From Bacillus sp. MUM 116 (GTDB taxonomy: Bacteria > Bacillota > Bacilli > Bacillales > Cytobacillaceae), in the NCBI RefSeq assembly GCF_001866655.1, contig NZ_MLYR01000008.1, positions 1 through 64,000 of the forward strand: DNA of 64,000 bases. Reading direction: 5' to 3'. The translations under genes were made by a program, and so were the position numbers. Numbering within the stretch: position 1 is the stretch's first letter; each line of letters opens with the position of its first letter. Positions 16,868 to 24,546 of the stretch are shown one piece after another. The notes below the pieces were generated by a model. It was given only the letters and a program-made list of their open reading frames with translations. It was not told the DNA's origin and ran no database searches.

Positions 16868-18025
16868 TTAGAGTGTCTCCGATTCAAGGCGAAAACCTTC
16901 CACGACCACCTCTTCATCTACCTCTAACAATAGGCACCGTTTTCCCTCGAACGTAATATATTTTACATATTTCAGATCTTTCGGGTTAATCGTGACATCT
17001 GCCACCTTTGTATTGATTTTTATGGATTTGGGTATTAGATTGTTTGCTTTAAATTCATGTTTTTCATCGTCCATTATTGCTTTTAAGGCATGTTCGACTT
17101 TGGCCGCCTCTACATTTTCTACCCCGCTGACGGTTAAGATTCTTTCGATGTCCCGAGAATCCAACATAGGAGCTTCACTTTCTTCCTTTTCCGTGTTCTC
17201 TTGGATGATCTTATCAATTTCCTCATAAACATTGGAAATAACCCGGGATTCGACTTCGTCTCCCATCACTTCTTTTAAGATAAAATCAAAGCAGTCCTTA
17301 TCATCCTGGGCAGTCATAATTTCTCCGCAATTTAGAACCTCTTCAATAAATCTCAAATCCGGCTGATTGGCTTTTCCGGCACAGTAGAGAATATGGTTCA
17401 CATCTGCAGCATTATCATTAAAAGTTGGGAAAAGAAAACCGGACATAGGAGATTCTAAATTAATAATGGGATCCATGACATGATAGGACTTGTATTCTTT
17501 TTCGATATAGTCAAACATTAACGCTTTTTTTGGATGGTCGGTTTTGTTCACACTGCAAAGAATTAATTGGCTGGAATAAACCTCATCATCCCCGCCTTCT
17601 TCGGATTCTGCGCCCCGTTTTCTGGTCGGCTTTCGATATTCTGCCCGGATAAATGTCACCACCGTATCAAATTCATAAGAACCTTGAGCAAACATTTTGG
17701 TGACGATTTCTATCATGTTATCTTGCCAATCCGCCGAATCCGATTGTAATCCTTCGAAGAGGATGGTTTGTGTACTGTAATCCACATCCCGCTGGAATTT
17801 CAATTCAAACAGTTTGGCATCAAGATTACCGGTTAAAACCTTTTTAAAGTTGGCTAAAAACAATTCTTGTGCTTCCTGTTCCAACATTTGAAACGGCTGA
17901 CAAACTTGATGGTAAATCTCTCCCGATTCTTTCTGAACATACACATTAAAGATTTCACGAATGTTCATACGATAATTGTCTAATTTAAATTGTTTCCGGA
18001 TATTAGCGATATCTTGTTTATTCAT
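16868..18025 (-). CDS. DUF4317 family protein
   Basis: 385 residues, beginning MNKQDIANIRKQFKLDNYRMNIREIFNVYVQKESGEIYH, the characteristic start of DUF4317 proteins found in Clostridia and Bacilli. There are no membrane segments. An acidic stretch with EESEAPMLDSRD lies near residue 290, and it ends GFRLESETL. The function of the family is unknown. The start is the ATG at 18025, because GGGAG lies about nine bases upstream; a TTG three codons earlier is too close. It is monocistronic with its own terminator. A shredded duplicate of its 3' end and upstream DNA occurs at 11656-11825. Confidence 0.85.
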   Translation of the reverse strand: MNKQDIANIRKQFKLDNYRMNIREIFNVYVQKESGEIYHQVCQPFQMLEQEAQELFLANFKKVLTGNLDAKLFELKFQRDVDYSTQTILFEGLQSDSADWQDNMIEIVTKMFAQGSYEFDTVVTFIRAEYRKPTRKRGAESEEGGDDEVYSSQLILCSVNKTDHPKKALMFDYIEKEYKSYHVMDPIINLESPMSGFLFPTFNDNAADVNHILYCAGKANQPDLRFIEEVLNCGEIMTAQDDKDCFDFILKEVMGDEVESRVISNVYEEIDKIIQENTEKEESEAPMLDSRDIERILTVSGVENVEAAKVEHALKAIMDDEKHEFKANNLIPKSIKINTKVADVTINPKDLKYVKYITFEGKRCLLLEVDEEVVVEGFRLESETL

Positions 18026-18202
18026 TTTTTTCAACTCCCATTGATGATTATACTGTTCAGATAGAAAAATAGGAATGTTTGATCATTCTACATTCTATTT
18101 TAATGGATGAAGGAATTAAAATAGAATCGTTGTAATAATTCAGTTTTATTTTGTAATTAATTTAGATGAGATAATTTTTCAGAATTGATTTAATAACACA
18201 AA

Positions 18203-18232
18203 GGGCGTATATGATAAAAATCATACACGCCC
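18203..18232 (-). terminator. Hairpin terminator of the MFS relic
   Basis: GGGCGTATATGAT and ATCATACACGCCC form a 13-bp stem with one mismatch. It lies just beyond the stop of the relic at 18242. Confidence 0.65.
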
Positions 18233-18241
18233 ATATTTATT

Positions 18242-18430
18242 TTAACTTTTCGATACATTTGACTTTTTAAGAAATAATGACAGAACAATATTAACTTCCG
18301 CTAATACTAAACTGATTGTAAGCACCAGTGAAGACCCCAATGCTGCTTCATGTGCAGGATCATTTGCAATGCCTGACAAGTAATGATTCTCTTTCGCTGA
18401 AAAAATGGAAACCATGATTGCAATACCAAT
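18242..18430 (-). pseudogene. MFS transporter C-terminal relic
   Basis: The minus strand reads GAIGIAIMVSIFSAKENHYL, then a short GIANDPAHEAALGSS loop, then a hydrophobic segment ending VNIVLSLFLKKSNVSKS and stop. This is the last two membrane segments and tail of a drug-type MFS protein. No start or upstream body is present, so it is a fragment of about 63 codons. Confidence 0.75.
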
Positions 18431-18590
18431 CGCACCTTCCTTGCATTTTTAAATAAAGGGAGGAACAGGCATTCCGAACCGGTTCACTTAGTGAAGTCAT
18501 TTCACTAACAATACTGCTAAAGGTATAACCCGTTATCGTACCCTCCCGATCAAAATCGGCTGCTAATTTTTCAATATTTCAAGTTTTTAT
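18431..18590 (-). pseudogene. Unidentified gene fragment joined to the MFS relic
   Basis: One frame stays open for about 50 codons: NIEKLAADFDREGTITGYTF, continuing SSIVSEMTSLSEPVRNACSS and LYLKMQGR. It then changes frame into the MFS relic. No family was recognised and there is no start signal. Together with the MFS relic it explains most of the 18026-18655 gap; the DNA from about 18026 to 18200 holds nothing recognisable apart from the short block matched at 11737-11755. Confidence 0.4.
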
Positions 18591-18655
18591 TTTGATTTTT
18601 TCTATATTACGTTTAATATGATAAAAAAATGAACTACATAGAGAAGAGGATTTTT

Positions 18656-19231
18656 ATGAACATCTTATGGGATTTTGACGGAACACTTTTTGATACTTAT
18701 CCAGCGCTTGTGGAGGGATTTGTGAAATTAACTCCCCAAAAACTGGATCGTAATGAAGTACTAAAATGGCTGAAAAAGGATTCTAAAACAGCGTTCAAAC
18801 ATTATGGGATTAGCGAAGATCTACGAGAAAAGTACGAGGAGTTATATAATTATTATTCAAATCGAAATAGTAAACCCTTTGATTACATCGAGAAGGTTTT
18901 ATCGGCTGTTGATGGAAATATCATTGTTACTCACCGGGATAAGGAATCGACCATCTATCTTCTGGAAAAATTCGATTTAAAAAAGTATTTCAAAGACATA
19001 GTCTCTGTGGAGGAAGATGGTTTTATCAGAAAGCCTCATAGTTCCGCATATCAACATGTTCTAAAAAGTCATAAAATCGATTTGGTGGTGGGGGACCGGG
19101 AACTGGACTTGATTCCGGCGAGAGAATTAAAGATTAAAACGGTTGCTTTTCAAAACAAAGGGATTGAGGCGGATTCTCATATTGAGAGTTATAAGGATTT
19201 TATTTCTGTTGTTATGAATGAGCACGTTTGA
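18656..19231 (+). CDS. HAD-IA phosphatase (phosphoglycolate phosphatase-like)
   Basis: 191 residues. Motif I WDFDGTLFDT is at residues 5-14, motif II is IIVTHRDKEST near 91, motif III is the Lys in FIRKPHSSAYQ near 132, and motif IV is VVGDRELDLIPARE near 150. The helical cap between motifs I and II (about 15-80) is the C1 type of HAD subfamily IA. These enzymes dephosphorylate small sugar or glycolate phosphates; the substrate cannot be called. The start is the ATG at 18656, with AGAGGA before it; the longer frame from 18629 lacks a ribosome site. It is monocistronic. Confidence 0.85.
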   Translation: MNILWDFDGTLFDTYPALVEGFVKLTPQKLDRNEVLKWLKKDSKTAFKHYGISEDLREKYEELYNYYSNRNSKPFDYIEKVLSAVDGNIIVTHRDKESTIYLLEKFDLKKYFKDIVSVEEDGFIRKPHSSAYQHVLKSHKIDLVVGDRELDLIPARELKIKTVAFQNKGIEADSHIESYKDFISVVMNEHV

Positions 19232-19256
19232 TAGGATTTGCAGTTTGGCGGGTGTA

Positions 19257-19366
19257 TGAATACTAAATCTCATTTATTAACTGTTAGATTTGGACTTCCT
19301 CGGAGGCATGAACACCAAATCTCCTTCATTTACTGATAGATTTGGACTTCATCGGGTAATGAACGG
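19257..19366. repeat. About 52-bp imperfect direct repeat, two units and a partial third
   Basis: Units start at TGAA 19257, 19309 and 19360. Each full unit has the order TGAA(T/C)AC(T/C)AAATCT, CATT(T/A)A(T/C)T, (T/G)TTAGATTTGGACTTC. AAATCT and AGATTT inside each unit can pair as a small hairpin. No coding function is evident. Confidence 0.65.
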
Positions 19367-19408
19367 TAAAACAACCTAGCTAACTTAAGCTGGTAAATGA
19401 TTGCAAAA

Positions 19409-19428
19409 GCCAGGCAGGGCTGCCTGGC
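19409..19428. other. Perfect GC-rich palindrome GCCAGGCAG/CTGCCTGGC
   Basis: A 9-bp stem with a 2-base centre. On the minus strand it is followed by TTTTG, so it may terminate transcription from the SDR side, although it lies about 310 bases beyond that gene. Confidence 0.5.
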
Positions 19429-19442
19429 AAAAGAATCTTCAT

Positions 19443-19534
19443 TCAAACGTTTGATTAGTATATGCTTTTTTGCACAAAACCCTTATTTACTAATGCATTA
19501 CAACTTCCAATCAAACGTTTAATTAGTATACACT
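19443..19534 (+). repeat. Paired TCAAACGTTTGATTAGTATA motifs
   Basis: Two copies 68 bases apart (TCAAACGTTTGATTAGTATA at 19443 and TCAAACGTTTAATTAGTATA at 19511), each with a 10-12 bp palindromic core (TCAAACGTTTGA) and trailing TATG or CACT. The same paired layout recurs at 23913-24000. It could be a TetR-type operator pair or scars of a small element. MITE copy C begins 27 bases after the pair. Confidence 0.7.
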
Positions 19535-19560
19535 TTTTCTACCCAGCCACTTTTAATGAA

Positions 19561-19723
19561 GACTATTTTCGCATTGATTGTTGTTTTTCGTATATGTTCA
19601 TCAACCCGAATAACTAAATGCTTCGTGGCATCTTTTCGTAAGAACATTTGCGAAAATTGCCTAGAAACTTAAGTATTGGACCCTCATTAAGGTCCAAAAG
19701 CAACAAAGTTTACGAAAAGAGCC
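19561..19723 (+). mobile_element. MITE copy C, 163 bp, with 8-bp target duplication
   Basis: The best-preserved copy: ends GACTATTTTCGCA and (reversed) GGCTCTTTTCGTA, flanked by TTAATGAA on both sides (19553-19560 and 19724-19731). It is non-coding. The ends and the 8-bp AT-rich duplication resemble those of ISL3-family insertion sequences. Confidence 0.9.
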
Positions 19724-19741
19724 TTAATGAAAGACTGTTTT

Positions 19742-20521
19742 CTATAATGTCCCAGCCATTCCTCCATCAATATTCACTGCTGTACCGGTAACATATGACG
19801 CAGCATCCGAGACAAGGAAGGTAATTACTTTCGCTGCTTCGTCTGTATTTCCTATACGACCAAGTGGAATTTGCCAGTCTTTCCTCGAGAACTCCTCCCA
19901 TGTTAATTCCGGCGCTTCATTTTTCCACTTTTTCTCAATTTGTTCACTGCGAATAAGGCCGATACATACGGTGTTAACACGAATATTATCTTTGCCAAGG
20001 TCTTTACTCATGGCTTTTGTCAGCGCCATCCCTGCTGCTCTGCTCACTGAGGTTGGAAGCGATGAGGTTGGAGGAGTTTTCCCAATAACCGCTGTCAAAT
20101 TGACAATCGCGCCTCCTCCTACCTGCCGCATATATGATACCGCATAGCGGGAGCAATGAATTGCGCCAAACAGCTTTAAATCAAGATCCTGTCTCCAAAG
20201 TTCCGTTCCAGCTTCTTCAAACGGGTGGGCTTGGGATGTACCAGCATTGTTGACTAAAATATCTAAACGTCCGTACTTTTCTATCGTTAAATCAACCACT
20301 CGTTTGCAATCTTCTTCCTTTGTAACATCTGTTACGACAGAAAATACTTCTTTTCCTGTCTGTTCAAAAATATATGCTTCCGCTTCCTTTAAACGATTCT
20401 CATTTCTTGCACAAATTGTAACCATAGCTCCTTCTTTCACTAAATAAAGAGCTGTTTCTAATCCAATTCCTCTGCTCGACCCAGTGATTAATGCAACCTT
20501 TCCTTTTAAACCTAATTCCAT
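19742..20521 (-). CDS. Short-chain dehydrogenase/reductase family protein with altered active site
   Basis: 259 residues, Rossmann fold with TGSSRGIGLE (about 12-21), NNAG at about 90 and the C-terminal VTGTAVNIDGGMAG. The usual YxxxK catalytic pair is not found: after the catalytic-Ser region the sequence is SLPTSVSRAAGMALTKAMS, so the Tyr position appears to be Thr and the Lys an Arg. Similar PTSVSRAAG-type SDRs exist as a distinct group, so it may be a dehydrogenase with different chemistry or a non-catalytic binder. AAAGGAG precedes the ATG. It is monocistronic. Confidence 0.82.
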   Translation of the reverse strand: MELGLKGKVALITGSSRGIGLETALYLVKEGAMVTICARNENRLKEAEAYIFEQTGKEVFSVVTDVTKEEDCKRVVDLTIEKYGRLDILVNNAGTSQAHPFEEAGTELWRQDLDLKLFGAIHCSRYAVSYMRQVGGGAIVNLTAVIGKTPPTSSLPTSVSRAAGMALTKAMSKDLGKDNIRVNTVCIGLIRSEQIEKKWKNEAPELTWEEFSRKDWQIPLGRIGNTDEAAKVITFLVSDAASYVTGTAVNIDGGMAGTL

Positions 20522-20572
20522 ATTGAACTCCTTTCTTAGTCGGTTCCAGACGATGTGATAAAGTGAAACTTC

Positions 20573-20698
20573 AATCAGTGGGGGTTTTTTTCATCCCCCA
20601 CTGATTGTTAGTTGAACCAATCGGGCTTTTACGGGCAGTTGACCCCCACTTATGCTTCCTGTTCCACTAAGCCTTGAAGTGGGGGTCTTACTGCCCGT
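20573..20698. repeat. Structured 126-bp non-coding element with two long hairpins
   Basis: Hairpin 1: AATCAGTGGGGG (20573-20584) pairs perfectly with CCCCCACTGATT (20595-20606). Hairpin 2: ACGGGCAGT with GACCCCCACTT at 20631-20651 pairs with AAGTGGGGGTC and ACTGCCCGT ending at 20698. The repeated CAGTGGGGG/ACCCCCACT theme in both hairpins suggests a mobile-element end (for example IS200/IS605-like) or a repeat RNA rather than a plain terminator. It lies upstream of the SDR gene and downstream of nothing on the plus strand. Confidence 0.75.
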
Positions 20699-20807
20699 TA
20701 ATGCGGGATAAATCTAACCGTACCTAAACTTAGTATTTCTATCGTTGTATATTCATTATTTCATTATATAGTTTGTTCCCCTCACCAACAATCTACATGA
20801 AAACAGC

Positions 20808-21344
20808 CTAATGAAATAATAAATCCACTTCTTTTCGTAATTCTTCTAATAATGAAAAATCCCCTTGATAGCCCAGACTTTCTACGACATTCGTGTAATA
20901 CCATTTTTGTTTTTCTTTTCCGCGGTTAAACCTTTTCCAAACCTCATCACCAATTTGTTCATAGTCATATCGGATTGATCGAATATTATATAGTTTATCC
21001 GCGCAGGCTACCGCACGGATTTCCTTTGAAGCCGTTTTTAAAAATTCAATTGTATGTTCCTTTCTCTTTTCCCAAGAGAGCGATTTATCTGGTTCAGAGC
21101 ATCCTGCTACGATTTCAGCAATTTTTTCACCGAATTCCTGTTTAATATCTTCCAAGGTTAAATCGGTATCTTCAACTGTATCATGCAAGATTCCCGCTGC
21201 CACTATATCCTCAGCAAACCCTTCTTTCATGAGCAGCATCCCCACTGCCACGGGATGAATAATATAAGGAATATCCGTAAGTTTTCGGTACTGACCTTCA
21301 TGTGCCTTACCAGCAATTTGAAGTGATTTTTCCACCACATCCAT
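20808..21344 (-). CDS. HD-domain hydrolase, small alarmone hydrolase (SpoT/MESH1-like)
   Basis: 178 residues consisting only of the SpoT-type HD domain: AHEGQYRK at residues 14-21, His30 in YIIHPV, the His54-Asp55 pair in ILHDTVEDTD, and Asp in ACADKLYNIRS near 116. No synthetase, TGS or ACT domain is present, so the architecture equals that of small alarmone hydrolases (MESH1 type), which remove pyrophosphate from (p)ppGpp or dephosphorylate NADPH. The ED of VEDTD matches hydrolase-active members. A strong AAAGGAGG ribosome site precedes it. It is monocistronic. Confidence 0.85.
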   Translation of the reverse strand: MDVVEKSLQIAGKAHEGQYRKLTDIPYIIHPVAVGMLLMKEGFAEDIVAAGILHDTVEDTDLTLEDIKQEFGEKIAEIVAGCSEPDKSLSWEKRKEHTIEFLKTASKEIRAVACADKLYNIRSIRYDYEQIGDEVWKRFNRGKEKQKWYYTNVVESLGYQGDFSLLEELRKEVDLLFH

Positions 21345-21388
21345 TCCGAATTCCTCCTTTACTTATATTTTATATCATTTTATATGGT

Positions 21389-22801
21389 TCACCCTGTATG
21401 ACTCAATTGATCAGATATTTTTTGATAAGCAGCCGCTTCCTTTACCATTCCTTTCTTTTGATACATTTTGCTGATTTTTTGTACTGGGACAGGATTTTGC
21501 GGCTGCAGCTCCATCTCCCAGAAGAAGCAATCGATGGCTTTATCATATTGGTGAAACTCCGCATAATAGTCCCCCAGCTCCATCATCCGGTCAGGGTCTT
21601 CCTCTAATCCAGCCATTTTATTAATTTTTTCAAAAACGTTTAATTGGGAAAATGCCTTATTAACAGGCAATAGTATATCCCGAACCGTTTGGAGGTCATG
21701 CTCCTTCAAGAGAAGTATGACAAGTTGAAACATTTTCTGTTCCAAATGTGTTGTTTTATTATGCTCGGGAAACTTTTGAAGCAAGACAAGGAAGTTGTCT
21801 AAGTGTATGAACACAAACTTAGGGTCGGAATATTCCCAGATGCTGCTTAAGATAAGTTCGTAGGAATGTGGCAGGTCATCTAAAAATGGGAATAAATAGA
21901 GGGCTGCTTTCTCATTGTTTCCTTTTGTAATCATTTTTTCTATCAGTGATTTTGCCTCAGGGAGTATTTGAAAAGGATTCATGTTTACCTCACTTAAAAT
22001 GAGCATCCATTCCTCCATGATGAAACACTGTAAAGCAAGCGCCGTATATTTTTCAACGGACTCCATCACTTGAAGCTTTACAACCCGTTCCAGCCACAGC
22101 AGTATCACTTCAACCGTACAATCCTGCTGGGTTAATATTTCTTCTAAGAATTTATGTTTATCTGGATTTAATCGATTTTTGAAGCAATATAATTCAACAT
22201 ATAGAGGATCCTTTTTAAGGATGGCCGGTAAACTTGAGGTTTTATAAAAATCGTGGTAAGAAAAATACTCGTGTGATTCCGAGCGGTCTTTTGCTGATTT
22301 TAAGTCAGGGGAAAACTCGCTTAAAATTTGAATGATTTGAAAGGATTTCATAAACTTTCCGCTTCTTCTAAGGTGATAATAAATCTTGTCAATCATTGGG
22401 ATGAGTTGATTTTTTTCAAAAAACGAGTCAAGTGTTGTGGCAATATAGGCTACTTCTTGCAATGAATAGTGGAGTTGAAGCTGGGAAAAGAGTTTATTTT
22501 TATTCGGAATCGTAACGTTTAAACTGGGGATGAATGTGGATAACATTGGATTAGGAGCTTTAAGGGCAATTCCATTTTGAAAGGCTTTTTCGATAAAAGT
22601 ACCTTCAGTAGTTTGGGTAAGTTGTTCGCCATAGATTAGGGCATTTTTATAGTAGATTAGGTAATATCGATCATTGTTTTCTGTCATAACCTCGACTACT
22701 TTGCTTCTTGCAAAAAGCGCGGCACGAAGAATATTCCCTTTTATTAATTTCTTTTTATCTTTTATCGATATTTCAGTTGGCTTAAGTAGTTCTTTATCCA
22801 T
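21389..22801 (-). CDS. TPR-containing cytoplasmic protein, unknown function
   Basis: 470 residues, mostly helical with no signal peptide or membrane segments. The C-terminal part (about 395-465) has two TPR-like units: RMMELGDYYAEFHQYDKAID and PVPVQKISKMYQKKGMVKEA. The N-terminal 100 residues form a separate mixed region (ARSKVVEVMTENNDRYYLIYY) with strand-like stretches. I do not recognise the family. The ribosome site is a G-rich GGGGGGCGG seven bases before the ATG, less typical than its neighbours. No operon partners; the 5' neighbour is MITE copy D. Confidence 0.6.
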   Translation of the reverse strand: MDKELLKPTEISIKDKKKLIKGNILRAALFARSKVVEVMTENNDRYYLIYYKNALIYGEQLTQTTEGTFIEKAFQNGIALKAPNPMLSTFIPSLNVTIPNKNKLFSQLQLHYSLQEVAYIATTLDSFFEKNQLIPMIDKIYYHLRRSGKFMKSFQIIQILSEFSPDLKSAKDRSESHEYFSYHDFYKTSSLPAILKKDPLYVELYCFKNRLNPDKHKFLEEILTQQDCTVEVILLWLERVVKLQVMESVEKYTALALQCFIMEEWMLILSEVNMNPFQILPEAKSLIEKMITKGNNEKAALYLFPFLDDLPHSYELILSSIWEYSDPKFVFIHLDNFLVLLQKFPEHNKTTHLEQKMFQLVILLLKEHDLQTVRDILLPVNKAFSQLNVFEKINKMAGLEEDPDRMMELGDYYAEFHQYDKAIDCFFWEMELQPQNPVPVQKISKMYQKKGMVKEAAAYQKISDQLSHTG

Positions 22802-22915
22802 ATTGGTCCGCCCCCCATTATTTTAAAATAAACATGGTTTCCCCCTTATTATAACATACGTCTGAAAGAAGTGCCTTGAGCTATTTGCTGTCTGTATAAA
22901 AAGACATTTATTAAA

Positions 22916-23077
22916 GCTATTTTCGCATAGATTGTTGTTTTTCGTATAAGATCATCAACCCGTATAACTAAATGCTTCGTGGCATCTTTTCGTAAGAATA
23001 TTTGCGAAAATTGCCTAGAAACTTAAGTATTTGACCCTTATTAGGATCCAAAAGCAACAAAGTTTACGAAAAGAGCC
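22916..23077 (+). mobile_element. MITE copy D with 9-bp target duplication
   Basis: Starts GCTATTTTCGCATAG and ends TTACGAAAAGAGCC, flanked on both sides by TTTATTAAA (22907-22915 and 23078-23086). The internal sequence is nearly identical to copies B and C. It fills most of the 347-bp gap between the TPR and RraA genes. Confidence 0.9.
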
Positions 23078-23115
23078 TTTATTAAAGAATCAGCAGCATC
23101 CGCATCCATATAAAA

Positions 23116-23143
23116 AGTTGGGCCTAAAGAAAAAGGCCCAACT
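23116..23143 (-). terminator. Terminator of the RraA-like gene
   Basis: On the minus strand AGTTGGGCC pairs with GGCCCAACT around a 10-base loop and is followed by TTTTTATA. Confidence 0.85.
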
Positions 23144-23148
23144 ACTAT

Positions 23149-23760
23149 TTACGATAACATATTGTCTAGATAGGTAATGATTTCTTCTTTATTGTTTGAT
23201 ATCTTTTTTGCTCTATTAATGTCTTTCTCCAACTTTTCTTGCGACTTTTTCAGTATTTCCTCTTCTTTTTCGCGAGGCACTACTATAACACCATCCGCAT
23301 CTCCCACTACAATATCACCAGGGGAAATGGTTACACCGCCACAAGAAATTGGTACATTAATGCCGCCTTTTCCTGTTTTATTACTTGCTGCTATTGACGT
23401 TCCTTTACAAAATACAGGATAATTTAGCTCTTTGGCTCCTAAAATATCACGAATGACACCATCCGCAATAATCCCTTTGATGCCAAGTGTTTGGGCCATT
23501 CCAAGAATAAAGTCACCTGCAATGGCTCTACTCGTATCTCCTTTTGCATCTATAACAATTACATCACCTGGTTTAGCTTCACGTATGGCTTTTAATACAA
23601 CAAGATTATCCCCCACTTGCATGTTTACAGTAAATGCACGCCCTGCAACACGGTACTCTTCTTTTAATGGTTTTATTGATGCGTCTAAGTTAGTCATCCC
23701 ATCTAATGCATCTGAGATACATGTTGTTGGTATTTCTTGAAATTGATCAACAATATTCAT
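23149..23760 (-). CDS. RraA family protein (4-hydroxy-4-methyl-2-oxoglutarate aldolase-like)
   Basis: 203 residues. The RraA fold is marked by TTCISDALDGMTNLD near the N terminus, GDVIVIDAKGDTSRAIAGDFILGMAQ (active-site GD near 75), GIKGIIADGVIRDI (the R-D pair that positions substrate and metal, about 95-108) and GDIVVGDADGVIVVPREKEEEIL. Presence of the GxxxRD-type motif favours a metal-dependent pyruvate aldolase/oxaloacetate decarboxylase over the RNase E inhibitor role. A link with the aromatic pathway 8 kb away is possible but unsupported. AGGAGGAG precedes the ATG; it is monocistronic. Confidence 0.85.
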   Translation of the reverse strand: MNIVDQFQEIPTTCISDALDGMTNLDASIKPLKEEYRVAGRAFTVNMQVGDNLVVLKAIREAKPGDVIVIDAKGDTSRAIAGDFILGMAQTLGIKGIIADGVIRDILGAKELNYPVFCKGTSIAASNKTGKGGINVPISCGGVTISPGDIVVGDADGVIVVPREKEEEILKKSQEKLEKDINRAKKISNNKEEIITYLDNMLS

Positions 23761-23912
23761 TTTTTCTCCTCCTAATTTTTTTACAAGATCAATAGCATCA
23801 AATAGTAATCTATATGTATCTCTAGCATACTAATATTTCCCTTGTAATAAAATCAAAATATTCCAAATTCATTTATTATTTATTTGAATGAACTTTATAA
23901 AGAACAATTTAA

Positions 23913-24000
23913 TTGAACATTTGATTAGTATATGTAATGAAAGAAAAACTCAGATTTTTCAATGAACCAAACTTCATTTAAACGTTTGACTAGTATACAC
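23913..24000 (+). repeat. Second pair of the AAACGTTTGA(T/C)TAGTATA motif
   Basis: TGAACATTTGATTAGTATATG near 23914 and TTTAAACGTTTGACTAGTATA near 23978 are about 66 bases apart, the same arrangement and the same trailing TATG and CACT as the pair at 19443-19534. It lies directly upstream of the SRPBCC gene at 24041 and may be its control region. Confidence 0.65.
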
Positions 24001-24040
24001 TAATAAACAGAATCTATAGCGGAAAGTGAGATACCTAAGC

Positions 24041-24478
24041 ATGAACAACATTACAAAATTTTTAATCGAAAAACCTGCTCATGAAGTATTTGAAGCATTT
24101 GTGGATCCTGCAAAAATTGGAAACTTTTGGTTTTCATCAAGTTCTGAAAGATGGGAATCAGGTAAGATGATTGCATTGACATATAAGGAATACAATGCAG
24201 AGCTCGGGATAAGGGTCAGAGAAGTTGTGGAAAATCAAAAAATCTTGTTTAATTGGGGCCCTGTTGAGGATGAACATCAGGTCACAATTTTACTAAATGA
24301 GGAAGATTCTGCGAGTACGATTATTGAAATTACTGAAGAAGGATTTAAGGAAAATGATCCAGAGTTAGTATATAAAATGATTGATAATAAAGAAGGCTGG
24401 GTTTTCATGTTGACCTGTTTAAAAGGGTATTTGGAAAATGGGGTAAATACGTTGAGAGGTGCAATAGTGAAGGAGTAA
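24041..24478 (+). CDS. SRPBCC/AHSA1-like ligand-binding protein
   Basis: 145 residues, activator-of-Hsp90-ATPase-like (AHSA1) branch of the SRPBCC superfamily: FLIEKPAHEVFEAFVDPAKIGNFWFSSSSERWESGK at the start, a strand with LFNWGPVEDEHQVTILL, and the closing helix GWVFMLTCLKGYLENGVNT. Such proteins bind small hydrophobic ligands or act as stress-related regulators; the ligand is unknown. The ATG at 24041 is preferred, with GGAAAGTGAG upstream at a somewhat long distance; a GTG five codons earlier sits within that site. Confidence 0.8.
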   Translation: MNNITKFLIEKPAHEVFEAFVDPAKIGNFWFSSSSERWESGKMIALTYKEYNAELGIRVREVVENQKILFNWGPVEDEHQVTILLNEEDSASTIIEITEEGFKENDPELVYKMIDNKEGWVFMLTCLKGYLENGVNTLRGAIVKE

Positions 24479-24497
24479 CTAATTTTTTGTCTTAATT

Positions 24498-24525
24498 GCC
24501 CCATTGAAGAAAATTTCAATGGGGC
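24498..24525. terminator. Hairpin between convergent genes
   Basis: GCCCCATTGAA / TTCAATGGGGC, a 10-11 bp stem with a short AT loop, lies between the SRPBCC and alkaline phosphatase stops. T-tracts are weak on both sides, so its efficiency is uncertain. Confidence 0.6.
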
Positions 24526-24546
24526 TCCATAATGTTTGGAATAAAA

